Assembly (NCBI GenBank): GCA_017522795.1
Contig: JAFWXZ010000052.1
Coordinates: 1 to 51,199 of the forward strand
Source of the DNA: Clostridia bacterium
GTDB lineage: Bacteria; Bacillota; Clostridia; Oscillospirales; CAG-272
Reading direction: 5' to 3'
DNA length: 51,199 nucleotides
Positions 41,097-51,136 of the stretch are shown one piece after another (position 1 is the stretch's first letter; every line of letters begins with the position of its first letter). Under the pieces are notes generated by a model that worked only from the letters and a program-made list of their open reading frames with translations, had not been told where the DNA came from and searched no databases. The translations under genes and the position numbers were made by a program.

Positions 41097-42008
41097 ATGT
41101 CGGTATCCGCAGAACAGAAAAATGAAATAATTACCCATAGCTACAAGTCCTCCTGTTGCAGACGTGCAATGCTTTCGGGAATGCTTTTTGCTAAAGGTAG
41201 AGCAGAGGGTAAGACAGTCACTCTTTCTCTGGAAAAGCAGCAGTATGCTGACTTTTCCGCTAAGCTCATACGAGAGTTTTATACTAAAGATGCAGAGATT
41301 TTTCGCTTTTCAAAGGGCGGCAGAAGTATTAATCTCTCATTTGATTCACCTGCAGCAGCAAAGCTGATCGAGGATATTGGTGATCTTGGCGATCTTGAAG
41401 AATATACGGTTTGTAATATCATAACACAGAAATGCAAAGGTTGCATTTCGGCATTTTTGAGAGGAGTCTTTCTTGCTTCGGGCAGGCTTTCCGATCCGAA
41501 AAAGCAGTTTTCACTTGAGTTTACTCTCGGTGAGCGCACAGAAATATTTGCAAAAATACTTAGAGATCTTGATATGAATCCCCTTATTTCACATAAAAAA
41601 AGCGGAACAACGCTTTATTTTAGAAAGGGTGATGAGATCGAAAACTTTTACGGTCACGCGGGACTTAACGGACTTGTGTTTACTATAATTGAAACAAAAA
41701 TCAAGTCATTGGCGCGCAGAGAATCGCAGCGATATCTTAATTGCGTCACCAGCAACTTAGGAAGAATGGCGGCCGTATCCGAAAGACAGGTCAGCATTAT
41801 TTCCCGTCTTGACGAGCTTCAGCTCTTGTCATCACTTCCTGAGGAGCTTGAGGAGACAGCAAGACTGAAGCTTAGATATCCTGACTTACCTCTGTCAGCC
41901 CTTGCATCGCAAATGACTCCTGCAATTTCAAAGTCGGGATTGTCGCACAGACTTAAAAAGATCGAGGAGGTCGGCGCGAGACTGCTGAAGCTTAGCGATG
42001 GCAAATAA
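41097..42008 (+). CDS. whiA: DNA-binding protein WhiA
   Basis: WhiA has a degenerate LAGLIDADG-type N-terminal fold (CCRRAMLSGMLFAKG..., CKGCISAFLRGVFLASGRLSDPKKQFSLEF) and a C-terminal helix-turn-helix (LPEELEETARLKLRYPDLPLSALAS...SKSGLSHRLKKIEE). It regulates sporulation genes in Streptomyces and affects division and chromosome segregation in Bacillus. 303 residues. TAAAGGAGGATGATC precedes the ATG. Confidence 0.96.
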   Translation: MSVSAEQKNEIITHSYKSSCCRRAMLSGMLFAKGRAEGKTVTLSLEKQQYADFSAKLIREFYTKDAEIFRFSKGGRSINLSFDSPAAAKLIEDIGDLGDLEEYTVCNIITQKCKGCISAFLRGVFLASGRLSDPKKQFSLEFTLGERTEIFAKILRDLDMNPLISHKKSGTTLYFRKGDEIENFYGHAGLNGLVFTIIETKIKSLARRESQRYLNCVTSNLGRMAAVSERQVSIISRLDELQLLSSLPEELEETARLKLRYPDLPLSALASQMTPAISKSGLSHRLKKIEEVGARLLKLSDGK

Positions 42009-42036
42009 TAAAATTTAAGAAAGGTGGTGCGAGCTT

Positions 42037-45000
42037 ATGGGAGATTTCGTCCATTTACATCTTCATACAGAATATAGCCTGCTTGACGGCGCTACGAGAA
42101 TTTCTTCCATAGCGGATAAGGCTCTCTCGCTCGGGCAGGATGCGGTTGCGATTACCGACCACGGCGTTATGTATGGCGCAGTTGAGTTTTATATGGCACT
42201 TAAGGAGAAGGGAATCAAGCCTATTATTGGTTGTGAGGTCTACGTTGCCCCCAGATCCCGTCATTTGAAGGAGGGAAAGCAGGATTCCTCTGGAAATCAC
42301 CTTATACTCCTTTGCAAGAATGAAATAGGTTATAAAAACCTGTCTTATATGGTTTCTATGAGCTTCATCGACGGCTTCTATTCAAAGCCGAGAGTGGATA
42401 TGGAGCTTCTGCGTGCGCATAGCGAGGGACTTGTTTGTCTTTCGGGCTGTATAGCGGGAAAAATTCCGCAGCTTATTTTAGCAGGCAGTATGCCCGAGGC
42501 GGAGGCTGCGGCTCTCGAACTAAAAGAAATATTCGGTGACGACCTGTATCTTGAGATACAGAACCACGGTCTTGATGACGAGCGTAAGGCTTGCTACGGA
42601 CTAAAGCTTATCAGTGAAAAGCACGGGATTCCTCTTGTCGCCACAAACGACGTTCACTATCTTGAACGCGCTGATGCAGAGACACAGGCAACCCTTATGT
42701 GTATACAGATGAATACCCTGGTAAGTGACGGCAGACCTCTCGGATTTGAGACCGATGAGTTTTACTTTAAAAGCACCGAAGAGATGAAGGTGCTGTTTGC
42801 AACCTATAAAGGCGCTATTTCCAATACTGTAAAAATTGCAGAGAAGTGCAATTTTGATTTTGAATTTGACAATCTTCATCTGCCTGACTTCATACCCGAG
42901 GGCGGCATATCTCACAGGGATAAGCTTCGCTCGGATGCTTACAACGGATTTAATCGAGAGATAAACAGGGGCAGAATTGAATTTGATAAACATACAAGAG
43001 AAGAATACGAGGCGAGAATAGAGTACGAGCTGTCGGTTATTGATAAGATGGGCTTCAATGCGTATTTCCTTATCGTCAGCGATTTCGTCACCTATGCAAA
43101 GAATAAAGGAATTCCCGTTGGTCCCGGCAGAGGCTCGGGTGCTGGAAGCCTTGTAGCATTCTTGATCGGTATCACAGACGTTGATCCTATGAGCTTTGAT
43201 CTTCTCTTTGAGAGATTCCTCAATCCCGAGCGCGTATCTATGCCCGACTTTGATATTGACTTCTGCTATAACCGTCGTGAAGAGGTTATTGATTACGTCA
43301 AGAGCAAGTACGGCGATGATAAGGTGGCGCAGATTGTCACCTTCGGTACGCTTGCTCCGAGAGCTGCGGTGCGCGACGTTGGACGTGCTATCGGTATGTC
43401 GTACGGTAAGGTTGATACGGTTGCAAAGCTTATTCCTCGTGATGCGGCTAAGATTGAGGATGCTATTGCTACTGCCGAGCTTAATGCACTTTACAGTGGT
43501 GACGAGGAGATAAAGAGACTTATAGACCTTAGTATGAAGCTTGAGGGAATGCCCAGGCACGCTTCAACTCACGCGGCTGGCGTCGTTATGACCGAGAAGC
43601 CTACCTACGAATACGTTCCTCTCTCATACAGTGGTACCGGTGTTGTCACTCAGTTTGATATGAATACAGATGCAAGGCTTGGCCTTGTAAAGTTCGATTT
43701 CCTTGGTCTGAGATACCTTACTGTTATCGATGATGCGGTGAAGGAGATAAGAAAGCATACCCCCGATTTTGATATCACACGTATCGACTATAACGATAAG
43801 GAGACCTTCGACCTTCTCTGTGAGGCAAAGACTGATGGAGTGTTCCAACTTGAGTCGGGGGGAATGAAGCAGGTTTTGATCAAGCTTGCTCCCAACTGTC
43901 TTGAGGATATCATTGCTTGTGTTGCACTATACCGCCCGGGTCCTATGGACTCCATAGATAGTTTTATTGCCCGTAAGCACGGTGTAGAGAAGATTGAATA
44001 CAAGATTCCCGAATTAAAGGATATACTTGACGTCACTTATGGATGTATAGTATATCAGGAGCAGGTAATGCAGATTTGCAGAAGACTTGCGGGATACTCA
44101 TATGCTCGTGCGGATATCGTAAGACGAGCTATGTCAAAGAAAAGGACCTCTGCTATGCAGGCGGAACGGGAGGCGTTTGTATCCGGTTGCCTCGCACACG
44201 GAGTATCAAAGGTTGATGCCGAAGAAGTGTTCGAGGAAATGCTCGGTTTTGCAAAGTATGCTTTCAACAAGAGCCACGCAACAGCCTACGGTATTATTTC
44301 CTATCGAACAGCATATCTTAAAGCGCATTATCCGGGTGAGTATTTTACGGCCCTTCTCACCAGCGTCCTTGATAACGCGGGAAAGGTCAGGGAATATATA
44401 GCGGATGCAGCTCGCTTTGGCGTTCGGGTTTTACCTCCCGATATCAACGGTAGCAACGAGTACTTCTCGGCTAATGGCAGAAATATCCGCTTCGGACTTC
44501 TTGCTATCAAGAACGTTGGACGTAATTTTGCGAAAGCGGTGATAAAGAACCGTTCCATCTCAAAATATAGCTCATTTGATGAGTTTATTTCGAGAATGAT
44601 AGATTCCGATCTTAATAAGCGCACGGTTGAATCACTTATAAAATGCGGTGCATTTGACAGCCTCGGCACGCCGAGAAGCGCTCTAATGCAGTGCTATGAA
44701 AGCATCATCGATTCCGAGCACGACAGATCAAGGAATAATATCGCGGGTCAGATGGATCTGTTCTCACAGGTATCAGGCGACTCCGGTACTTCTATTAAGT
44801 ATAAGTATCCCGATATACCCGAATATTCAATGCGAGAGCTTCTGCTGCTTGAAAAGGAAAGCTCGGGATTGTATTTCTCAGGACACCTGATCGACGGATT
44901 TTCCCGCCATCTTGAAGCTATTTCTCCCGACAAAATCTCGGAGATTATAGAGCAGTCCGCGGATGATGCCGAAACAGACAGTAAATATAAGGACAAGGCT

Positions 45001-45501
45001 CAGGTGAAGATTGCGGGCATTATCACATCAAAGCGTACCAAGGTGACCAAAAACGGCGACGTTATGGCGTTCTTAACCCTTGAGGACAGATATGCCGAGA
45101 TCGAGGTTATCGCCTTTGCCAAGAGCTACGGAAAGTTTAGTCACATTCTTGAGGCCGAGGCCGCCGTGGCGATTCAGGGTAATATCTCCACCGAGGAGGG
45201 GGAGTCGCCGAGAATACTTTTATCCACAGCCACAGCCCTTATACCCGATTCGGAGTATTCATCAAAAAAAGCAAATACGGAAGAACCAAAGATTTATATT
45301 AAGGTTCCCAACCTTTTGGACAGTAGAATAAACAATTTGAAGCGTATTGCCGCCCTCAACCGTGGAAATGCTAAAATTGTGCTCTACGATAATAGCAGAG
45401 GTAAGTATTGCGCGCTCAAGGACGCGCTTGTTTCCCCTTCCGACAAGGTTATGGAAAGACTTTCGTCTATTTTCGGAGCAGAAAACGTAATTTTGAAATA
45501 A
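42037..45501 (+). CDS. dnaE: DNA polymerase III alpha subunit, DnaE type
   Basis: A replicative C-family polymerase. The N-terminal PHP domain begins FVHLHLHTEYSLLDGA, with CLSGCIAG and NDVHY metal-site residues. The polymerase core has GPGRGSGAGSLVAFLIGIT, the catalytic aspartates in MPDFDIDF (about residues 402-409), KSHATAYG and LYRPGPMDSI. Two helix-hairpin-helix elements follow and a C-terminal OB fold (VKIAGIITSKRTKVTKNGD). 1154 residues. Bacillota usually also encode PolC; DnaE then makes primer extensions. GAAAGGTGG precedes the ATG. Confidence 0.97.
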   Translation: MGDFVHLHLHTEYSLLDGATRISSIADKALSLGQDAVAITDHGVMYGAVEFYMALKEKGIKPIIGCEVYVAPRSRHLKEGKQDSSGNHLILLCKNEIGYKNLSYMVSMSFIDGFYSKPRVDMELLRAHSEGLVCLSGCIAGKIPQLILAGSMPEAEAAALELKEIFGDDLYLEIQNHGLDDERKACYGLKLISEKHGIPLVATNDVHYLERADAETQATLMCIQMNTLVSDGRPLGFETDEFYFKSTEEMKVLFATYKGAISNTVKIAEKCNFDFEFDNLHLPDFIPEGGISHRDKLRSDAYNGFNREINRGRIEFDKHTREEYEARIEYELSVIDKMGFNAYFLIVSDFVTYAKNKGIPVGPGRGSGAGSLVAFLIGITDVDPMSFDLLFERFLNPERVSMPDFDIDFCYNRREEVIDYVKSKYGDDKVAQIVTFGTLAPRAAVRDVGRAIGMSYGKVDTVAKLIPRDAAKIEDAIATAELNALYSGDEEIKRLIDLSMKLEGMPRHASTHAAGVVMTEKPTYEYVPLSYSGTGVVTQFDMNTDARLGLVKFDFLGLRYLTVIDDAVKEIRKHTPDFDITRIDYNDKETFDLLCEAKTDGVFQLESGGMKQVLIKLAPNCLEDIIACVALYRPGPMDSIDSFIARKHGVEKIEYKIPELKDILDVTYGCIVYQEQVMQICRRLAGYSYARADIVRRAMSKKRTSAMQAEREAFVSGCLAHGVSKVDAEEVFEEMLGFAKYAFNKSHATAYGIISYRTAYLKAHYPGEYFTALLTSVLDNAGKVREYIADAARFGVRVLPPDINGSNEYFSANGRNIRFGLLAIKNVGRNFAKAVIKNRSISKYSSFDEFISRMIDSDLNKRTVESLIKCGAFDSLGTPRSALMQCYESIIDSEHDRSRNNIAGQMDLFSQVSGDSGTSIKYKYPDIPEYSMRELLLLEKESSGLYFSGHLIDGFSRHLEAISPDKISEIIEQSADDAETDSKYKDKAQVKIAGIITSKRTKVTKNGDVMAFLTLEDRYAEIEVIAFAKSYGKFSHILEAEAAVAIQGNISTEEGESPRILLSTATALIPDSEYSSKKANTEEPKIYIKVPNLLDSRINNLKRIAALNRGNAKIVLYDNSRGKYCALKDALVSPSDKVMERLSSIFGAENVILK

Positions 45502-45555
45502 AATCTACACAGATTTGTTCATAATTATGTGGTAAAATGTTCTTGGAGGTAGCCC

Positions 45556-46230
45556 TTGCTTCTTAACCTGTTTTTCGATGTGATTTTAATTATAATATTG
45601 GTGCTTGGATCCTATTTTGGATATACACGGGGATTTTTTAGAATGGTCGCGCGACCTATGCGCCTCGTTTTGTGTTTCGGTATATCCATCGCATTTTGCA
45701 GGCCATTTGGCGAGAGCCTTATAGCGCCGCTTATCGAAGCACCGATAACTAATTACATCGAGGAGCTTATGCTGAAGAAGCTTACAGGTCTTTCTCCAGA
45801 TGCATCAGTCACGGAAATACCGACAGTTATGAGGATCGCGGCGGCAATCTTTCATCTGCCTGCAGATATTACAGTTGATACGGTGGAACAAATAGTTTCA
45901 TCTTTTTCCACCCCTGTGGTCAGTATGATATCGGTTGCTCTTGCTTTTATAATTTTACTTTTATTATTAAGAATCGCGTTCAACCTTTTAGTCGATCTTG
46001 CCGACGGTATTTTAAGCATCGGTGTAATTGGCAGTCTCAACCGCTTTTTCGGTGTCTTACTGTCTTGCGGTGCGGCGTTTGTTGCCGCGTGGATGTTAAC
46101 ACAAGTGGTAGATCTGCTTTTGCGCTCTCCATTAATTATCAGCTCGGAGATAACGCGTGATTTTTGCGGCGGACCGATATATAGATTTTTTATTAGCTTC
46201 AGTCCTCTGCGACTGCTGTTATCATTTTAG
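45556..46230 (+). CDS. CvpA-family membrane protein, TTG start
   Basis: 224 residues with four or five hydrophobic segments. The opening LNLFFDVILIIILVLGSYFGYTRGFFRMV is the CvpA/colicin-V-production pattern (Phe-Asp then Gly-x-Gly-Phe), and the last third (NLLVDLADGILSIGVIGSLNRFFGVLLSCG) matches the family's LNRxxG segment. Function is poorly known; envelope roles are reported in other bacteria. TTG at 45556 with TGGAGG at ideal distance is the only good start. A gap of 49 bp separates it from clpE. Confidence 0.85.
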   Translation: MLLNLFFDVILIIILVLGSYFGYTRGFFRMVARPMRLVLCFGISIAFCRPFGESLIAPLIEAPITNYIEELMLKKLTGLSPDASVTEIPTVMRIAAAIFHLPADITVDTVEQIVSSFSTPVVSMISVALAFIILLLLLRIAFNLLVDLADGILSIGVIGSLNRFFGVLLSCGAAFVAAWMLTQVVDLLLRSPLIISSEITRDFCGGPIYRFFISFSPLRLLLSF

Positions 46231-46251
46231 TTTTATTACAAGTTAAACTTT

Positions 46252-46265
46252 GTCGCACCTGCGAC
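46252..46265. promoter_or_regulatory. Short perfect dyad upstream of clpE
   Basis: GTCGCA-CC-TGCGAC, a 6-bp inverted repeat, ends 14 bases before the clpE ATG. No T-run follows, so it is not a terminator. It could be an operator or a hairpin near the ribosome site; it does not match the CtsR or CIRCE consensus as I know them. Confidence 0.35.
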
Positions 46266-46279
46266 GGAATGGAATATAA

Positions 46280-48577
46280 ATGAAAATACAAGTTTGTGCC
46301 AGATGTAAAAAAAGACCTGCATCGGTCTATATAACCCGTCTTGACGGCGGAAATTCAATAAACGAGGGGCTCTGCTTCCAGTGCGCTGCCGAGCTTGGCA
46401 TTAAGCCTCCGCCTGTGGTGGATATGCTTAAGAAAATGGGCATTGACGAGGATGCTATCCAAGGAATGACCGAGGAGATAAACGGTATGATGGAAAATGC
46501 GCTCGTTGAGTCCGACGAGGAGGGCGAGAACGGAAAGGTTCCTACTCTTAACCTCGGTGAGATTTTTGGTATGCCCGTAAAGCCTCAGCCCGAAAAGAAC
46601 GGTGATAATAAAAAACGCACCGATGGAAAGAAGGAGGATCCTTCAAAGAAGCTTCTTTCTACCTATTGCTCAAATCTCAACATGAAGGCTGCGGAGGGCA
46701 AAATTGACAGAATAGTCGGCCGTGACAGAGAGATCGACCGAATGATACAGATTCTCTCCCGCAGACAGAAGAACAACCCTTGCCTTATTGGCGAGCCGGG
46801 TGTTGGTAAGACCGCTATCGTAGAGGCTCTTGCGCTTAGAATAGTCGAGGGAAAGGTGCCCGAAACTCTCAGGGAATTTGAGGTATGGCAGCTTGACCTT
46901 ACCGCTCTCGTTGCGGGCACACAGTTCCGCGGTCAGTTTGAATCACGTATACTTGGCTTGCTCAAGGAGATTAAGGCTGCGGGCAATATTATCCTTATGA
47001 TCGATGAGGTTCATAATATTGCGGGCGCGGGAGAGACCTCCGACGGCAGTATGAGCGCGGCGAACCTGCTGAAGCCCGCACTGTCAAGAGGTGAGATCAG
47101 AGTTATCGGTGCTACTACACTTAAGGAGTACAGAAAGTGCATAGAGAAGGACAGCGCTCTTGAGCGTCGTTTCCAGCCTATAAAGATAGAGGAGCCCTCG
47201 GTTGAGGATACCGTTGATATTATCAAAGGTATAAAGAGCTATTACGAGGATTATCACGGCGTTGCTATTTCCGACGAGGTTGCTCGTCTTGCGGCAACTT
47301 TATCCGAGAGATATATTACCGACAGATTTTTACCAGACAAGGCGATTGACCTTATTGATGAGGCGGCGGCAAAGGCGGCTCTTAACTGTCCCGAGCTTAA
47401 TGAAAGACGCAGGAATGACAAGCGACTTGCCGAGATCGCGGCAAGAACTGCAGAGCTTGAGACCAAGGTGGAGAATCCCGATGGACAGACCGAGGAGAAC
47501 TATAAGGAGCTTGCCGATCTTAAATCCGAGAGGATCAGAATTGAAACCAGGCAGAAGATCATTATTCCAGTTATCAGCGATCTGAGGCTTACCCCTGAGG
47601 ATCTCCTTCGTGTAATTGAAATATGGACGGGCATTCCCGCGGCAGAGCTTTCAGTAGGTGAGCTTTCCGAGCTTTCGGGGCTCTATGACCGTATTTCAAA
47701 GAAGGTTATTGGTCAGGATGAGGCTGTAAGCTCTGTTGTACGTGCTATCAAGCGTAAGCGTGCAGGCGTTTCTTATAGACAGAATCCCGTGTCAATGATC
47801 TTTGCAGGACCTACGGGTGTCGGAAAGACCGAGCTTGTTAAGGTGCTGGCACAGGATCTCTTTAAGCAGCCCGAGTCGCTTATCAGGCTTGATATGTCCG
47901 AGTTTATGGAGAAGCATTCGGTTTCCAGAATCGTAGGAGCCCCTCCAGGATATGTTGGCTATGATGAGGCGGGACAGCTTACAGAAAAAATCAGACGTCG
48001 TCCCTATTCGGTTGTTCTCTTTGACGAGATCGAGAAGGCACATCCCGACGTGCTTAATATTCTGCTCCAGGTGCTTGACGACGGTAAGATCACCGATGCA
48101 CAGGGCAGACAGGTCAATTTTGAAAATACTGTTATCATTATGACCACAAACGCGGGCAGCGAGGGCTCGTCCTCTATACCCGGATTCGCAGAAAAGCGTG
48201 AACTTAAGTCGAAGGACAGAACCGAGAAGGCTCTTTCAACCTTCCTTCGCCCCGAGTTCATTAACCGTATAGACGAGATAATTACCTTCCGCCATCTTGA
48301 TAAGGATGACTTTGTGAAGATTGCCGATATTATGCTTGGCAAGCTTCGTGATCACTTCAAGGAAAAGGGAATTAAGCTTATTTACGGTGAGGATGTTTTG
48401 AAGCTTATAGCAGAGGAGTCCTATTCCGAAAAGTACGGCGCAAGAAATATGCGCAGATATATAGAGCGCGCCGTTGAGGATAAGCTTGCTGCATTGATTC
48501 TTGATCATTACGGCAGCGGCATAAGTGGAATTTCGCTTTCCGTATCTGATGGTGACATCAAGGTTGATTTTATATAA
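46280..48577 (+). CDS. clpE: ClpE-type AAA+ ATPase with N-terminal zinc finger
   Basis: A two-AAA-domain unfoldase that feeds ClpP or remodels aggregates. The N terminus has C6-x2-C9 and C32-x2-C35 (CARC...CFQC), the ClpE zinc finger, in place of the ClpC N-domain; a charged linker of about 60 residues follows. Walker A1 is GEPGVGKTA (about 172-180) with Walker [13 protein letters not shown]-like middle region has [18 protein letters not shown]. Walker A2 is GPTGVGKTE (about 510-518) with [13 protein letters not shown]. 765 residues. The ribosome site is weak (GGAATGG). No ctsR or mcsAB lies nearby. Confidence 0.92.
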   Translation: MKIQVCARCKKRPASVYITRLDGGNSINEGLCFQCAAELGIKPPPVVDMLKKMGIDEDAIQGMTEEINGMMENALVESDEEGENGKVPTLNLGEIFGMPVKPQPEKNGDNKKRTDGKKEDPSKKLLSTYCSNLNMKAAEGKIDRIVGRDREIDRMIQILSRRQKNNPCLIGEPGVGKTAIVEALALRIVEGKVPETLREFEVWQLDLTALVAGTQFRGQFESRILGLLKEIKAAGNIILMIDEVHNIAGAGETSDGSMSAANLLKPALSRGEIRVIGATTLKEYRKCIEKDSALERRFQPIKIEEPSVEDTVDIIKGIKSYYEDYHGVAISDEVARLAATLSERYITDRFLPDKAIDLIDEAAAKAALNCPELNERRRNDKRLAEIAARTAELETKVENPDGQTEENYKELADLKSERIRIETRQKIIIPVISDLRLTPEDLLRVIEIWTGIPAAELSVGELSELSGLYDRISKKVIGQDEAVSSVVRAIKRKRAGVSYRQNPVSMIFAGPTGVGKTELVKVLAQDLFKQPESLIRLDMSEFMEKHSVSRIVGAPPGYVGYDEAGQLTEKIRRRPYSVVLFDEIEKAHPDVLNILLQVLDDGKITDAQGRQVNFENTVIIMTTNAGSEGSSSIPGFAEKRELKSKDRTEKALSTFLRPEFINRIDEIITFRHLDKDDFVKIADIMLGKLRDHFKEKGIKLIYGEDVLKLIAEESYSEKYGARNMRRYIERAVEDKLAALILDHYGSGISGISLSVSDGDIKVDFI

Positions 48578-48604
48578 TAAATGACAGAAAGGCAGATATA
48601 AATT

Positions 48605-49426
48605 ATGGCAGAATGTTCACATGATTGTTCTACATGCTCGCAGAAGTGTTCTAAGGAGTCGCTGCTCGAGCCGCAGAACAAGGCGAGTAATGTAAAACGC
48701 GTTATAGGAGTTGTAAGCGGTAAGGGCGGTGTCGGTAAGTCGCTCGTTACATCTATGCTTGCGGTGACTATGTAGAGAAGAGGATATAAGACCGCAATCC
48801 TTGATGCAGATATAACAGGCCCCTCTATTCCTAAGTCCTTTGGACTGAAGTGCGGATCTGTTGAGGGCAGTGATCTAGGTATGTTTCCGCCCAGAACCAA
48901 GACGGGAATTGAGGTTATGAGCGTTAATCTCCTTATGGACGAGGAGACCAAGCCTGTCGTATGGCGCGGACCTGTTATTGCAGGAGTGGTAAAGCAGTTC
49001 TGGACAGACGTTGTTTGGGGCGAGGTAGACTTTATGTTCGTTGATATGCCTCCCGGAACCGGTGACGTTCCTCTTACCGTTTTCCAGAGCCTGCCTCTTG
49101 ACGGTATCGTTATCGTTGGCAGCCCTCAAGAGCTTGTTTCTATGATAGTAGAGAAGGCTGTTAATATGGCTTCTCTTATGGACGTAAAGCTTCTTGGACT
49201 TGTTGAAAACTACAGCTACATCATTTGTCCCGACTGCGGCAAGGTTATCAAGCCCTACGGTGACAGTCATATTGATGAGATAGCAGAGGCGCACTCTACC
49301 TCTGTTCTTGCAAAGTTGCCCATCGATCCCAGCCTCGCATCACTTTGCGACAAGGGTGTGATCGAGCTGTTTGAGGGCGATTATATGGAGAGAGCGGCGG
49401 ATCTTATCGAAAAGCTTGCTAAATAA
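48605..49426 (+). CDS. Mrp/ApbC/NBP35-type P-loop Fe-S carrier with an in-frame TAG at codon 57
   Basis: A MinD-like ATPase that carries or inserts Fe-S clusters. From ATG 48605 the N terminus has four cysteines (C4, C8, C11, C15), then the deviant Walker A SGKGGVGKS and LVTSMLAVTM, then TAG (48773-48775), then RRGYKTAILDADITGPSIPKSFG and the rest without a break to 49426 (273 codons). Later motifs are FMFVDMPPGTGDVP and the cluster-binding CPDCGK. The interruption is between Walker A and the A' segment, so neither half alone is functional. At this site relatives often have Gln or a similar residue; CAG to TAG is one change. murF and the gene at 13196 end in TAG, so TAG is normally a stop. 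Confidence 0.85.
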
Positions 49427-49443
49427 TTATAACAGAATATAAG

Positions 49444-49489
49444 AAAATCACAGGAAAGCAAATTATGCATATTTCCTGTGATTTTTTTG
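49444..49489 (+). terminator. Terminator after the mrp gene
   Basis: AAAATCACAGGAAA (49444-49457) pairs with TTTCCTGTGATTTT (49472-49485), followed by more T. Confidence 0.92.
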
Positions 49490-49515
49490 TTTAAAAAAAT
49501 ATTTTTTAAATCCTT

Positions 49516-49551
49516 TTTGTGACAAGATATTTGAGGGGCGTGTGCTACAAT
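49516..49551 (+). promoter_or_regulatory. Candidate Spo0A-activated sigma-A promoter of spoIIGA-sigE
   Basis: GTGACA (49519-49524) and TACAAT (49546-49551) are separated by 21 bp, longer than the 17 bp of nearly every other promoter in this window. The Bacillus spoIIG promoter has an unusual 22-bp spacer and relies on Spo0A bound at the -35. A 0A-box-like TTGTCACAA on the minus strand (49517-49525) overlaps the -35 here. Confidence 0.45.
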
Positions 49552-49572
49552 ATTTTACGTAGGAGGCGAAAG

Positions 49573-50436
49573 ATGAAAACACTTTATATTGACGTATATT
49601 TTCTTATCAATTTTACCGTAGATCTTCTTGCATTGTACTTTGCTTCCTGCTTTTCCAAGGTGCCGACTTCGACGAAAAGACTGCTTATTTCATCTGCGGT
49701 TGGAGCACTGATTGCCGTAGGGGTTGTTTTGCTGCCAGAATATGCTATATTGAAATTTATAATAGCTACCGCAGGGTTAATCGCCATGGGATTTATAGCG
49801 CCGAAGCGGGTATCTGTAAGGAGAAAGCTTAAATTTGTATTTGCCTTTCTGATCTTTGAAGCCTTGCTTGGCGGTGCGGTTTCCTTTCTTTGGGGAATAC
49901 TCGATAAATACATATCAAATTTTTTTGACGGAGCAGAGGGTGGCGCGGTAAACCGTAAGATGCTTTTTCTCTCCCTAATAGTTCTTTTATCAATAGGAGT
50001 ATTTAAGATGCTTGTTTCATTCTTTTCAAATATCGAAAGCGAGGGAAGCGTTGATGTTGAGATTTCCTTCCTCGATAATACCACGGTGGTATCGGCATTC
50101 GTTGATAGCGGCAATCTTGCCGTGGATCCAATGGACTTGAGCCCTATATTATTATTAAAGAAAGAGGTAGCAAAAACAATTCTGCCTGAGAATATCATTG
50201 AACTTTCAAATATTGACTCTCTTGAAAGAAAAGTAAAAAAACGCATCAGACTTGTTCCGCTATCCAGAGGAGGAGAAACGCACGTTATGGTAGGAGTTAA
50301 AGCCGATGCTGTAAGGCTTGTCGGAGGAAAGAACGAGGAGCTTCGCGTCACCTTGGTTATAGATAAGGAAGGAGGAGATTTCGGCGGTTATAAGGCTCTT
50401 ATGCCTGCCGCCGCGCTTGACAATGCTATTAGATAA
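49573..50436 (+). CDS. spoIIGA: Sporulation sigma-E factor processing peptidase SpoIIGA
   Basis: A membrane aspartic protease in the mother-cell face of the sporulation septum that cleaves pro-sigma-E. The N-terminal half has five membrane helices, starting MKTLYIDVYFLINFTVDLLALY. The C-terminal protease half has the active-site AFVDSGNL (D178) and later GFGGYKALMPA-like text (here GDFGGYKALMPAAAL). 287 residues. ATG 49573 has AGGAGGCG seven bases upstream; an earlier in-frame start would add 18 basic residues before the first helix. It overlaps sigE by 14 bp. Confidence 0.95.
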   Translation: MKTLYIDVYFLINFTVDLLALYFASCFSKVPTSTKRLLISSAVGALIAVGVVLLPEYAILKFIIATAGLIAMGFIAPKRVSVRRKLKFVFAFLIFEALLGGAVSFLWGILDKYISNFFDGAEGGAVNRKMLFLSLIVLLSIGVFKMLVSFFSNIESEGSVDVEISFLDNTTVVSAFVDSGNLAVDPMDLSPILLLKKEVAKTILPENIIELSNIDSLERKVKKRIRLVPLSRGGETHVMVGVKADAVRLVGGKNEELRVTLVIDKEGGDFGGYKALMPAAALDNAIR

Positions 50437-51136
50437 AGTAAAAAAAACGTTTATTAGATTCAGACTTTTTTTAGCACGCCTGTTCAGAATAAACGGTGTA
50501 TATTATATAAATGGTAGTGAAACACTTCCTGCTCCGCTTTCGGCAGAAGAAGAGGAACTGATGATAAAAAACATTGACACCGAAGAAGCGAGAGATGCGT
50601 TGATCGAGCATAATCTTCGGCTTGTGGCTTATATAGCAAAGAGATTTGAGAATACAGGTGCAAATATTGAGGAGCTTATTTCCATCGGCACGGTTGGTCT
50701 TATCAAGGCAATATCAACCTTTAATTCGGATAAGAATATCAAGCTTGCAACTTATGCATCTCGCTGTATTGAGAACGAAATCCTTATGTTTATCAGAAAA
50801 ACATCTTCTCACAAGAGAGAAATATCAATAGACGAGCCGCTTAGCGTGGATTGGGACGGCAACGAGCTTTTGCTATCGGATATACTCGGCAGCGACGTAG
50901 ACGTTGTGACTAAAGATATGGAAACGATAGAGGAGAGAAAAATCGTCAGGGAGGCAGTATCGGATCTTAATGATAGGGAAAGGATAATAGTAGAGCTACG
51001 CTTTGGGCTTGGAAACCAAGTTCCTCTTACTCAAAAGGAGGTGGCGGACGCTCTTGGCATCAGTCAGAGCTATATTTCCCGTCTTGAAAAGAAAATTATT
51101 GCAAAATTACACGATGAGCTAAACGGAAAAATATAA
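50423..51136 (+). CDS. sigE: RNA polymerase sporulation sigma factor sigma-E
   Basis: The first mother-cell-specific sigma factor. The basic, hydrophobic pro-region (LLDKVKKTFIRFRLFLARLF) leads to GVYYINGSETLPAPLS, matching the segment around the SpoIIGA cleavage site in Bacillus pro-sigma-E. Region 2 follows (ALIEHNLRLVAYIAKRF, ELISIGTVGLIKAISTF, KLATYASRCIENEILMFIRK), and region 4 ends with the helix-turn-helix LTQKEVADALGISQSYISRLEKK. 237 residues from ATG 50423; the start lies within spoIIGA without its own strong ribosome site, so it is probably coupled. The last 63 bases of the window after it hold an AT-rich dyad and no gene. Confidence 0.96.
   Translation: MLLDKVKKTFIRFRLFLARLFRINGVYYINGSETLPAPLSAEEEELMIKNIDTEEARDALIEHNLRLVAYIAKRFENTGANIEELISIGTVGLIKAISTFNSDKNIKLATYASRCIENEILMFIRKTSSHKREISIDEPLSVDWDGNELLLSDILGSDVDVVTKDMETIEERKIVREAVSDLNDRERIIVELRFGLGNQVPLTQKEVADALGISQSYISRLEKKIIAKLHDELNGKI

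Noticed and set aside
42601-43560. A 319-codon frame antisense to dnaE
   Set aside because: It lies entirely within the PHP and polymerase domains of dnaE and resembles nothing.
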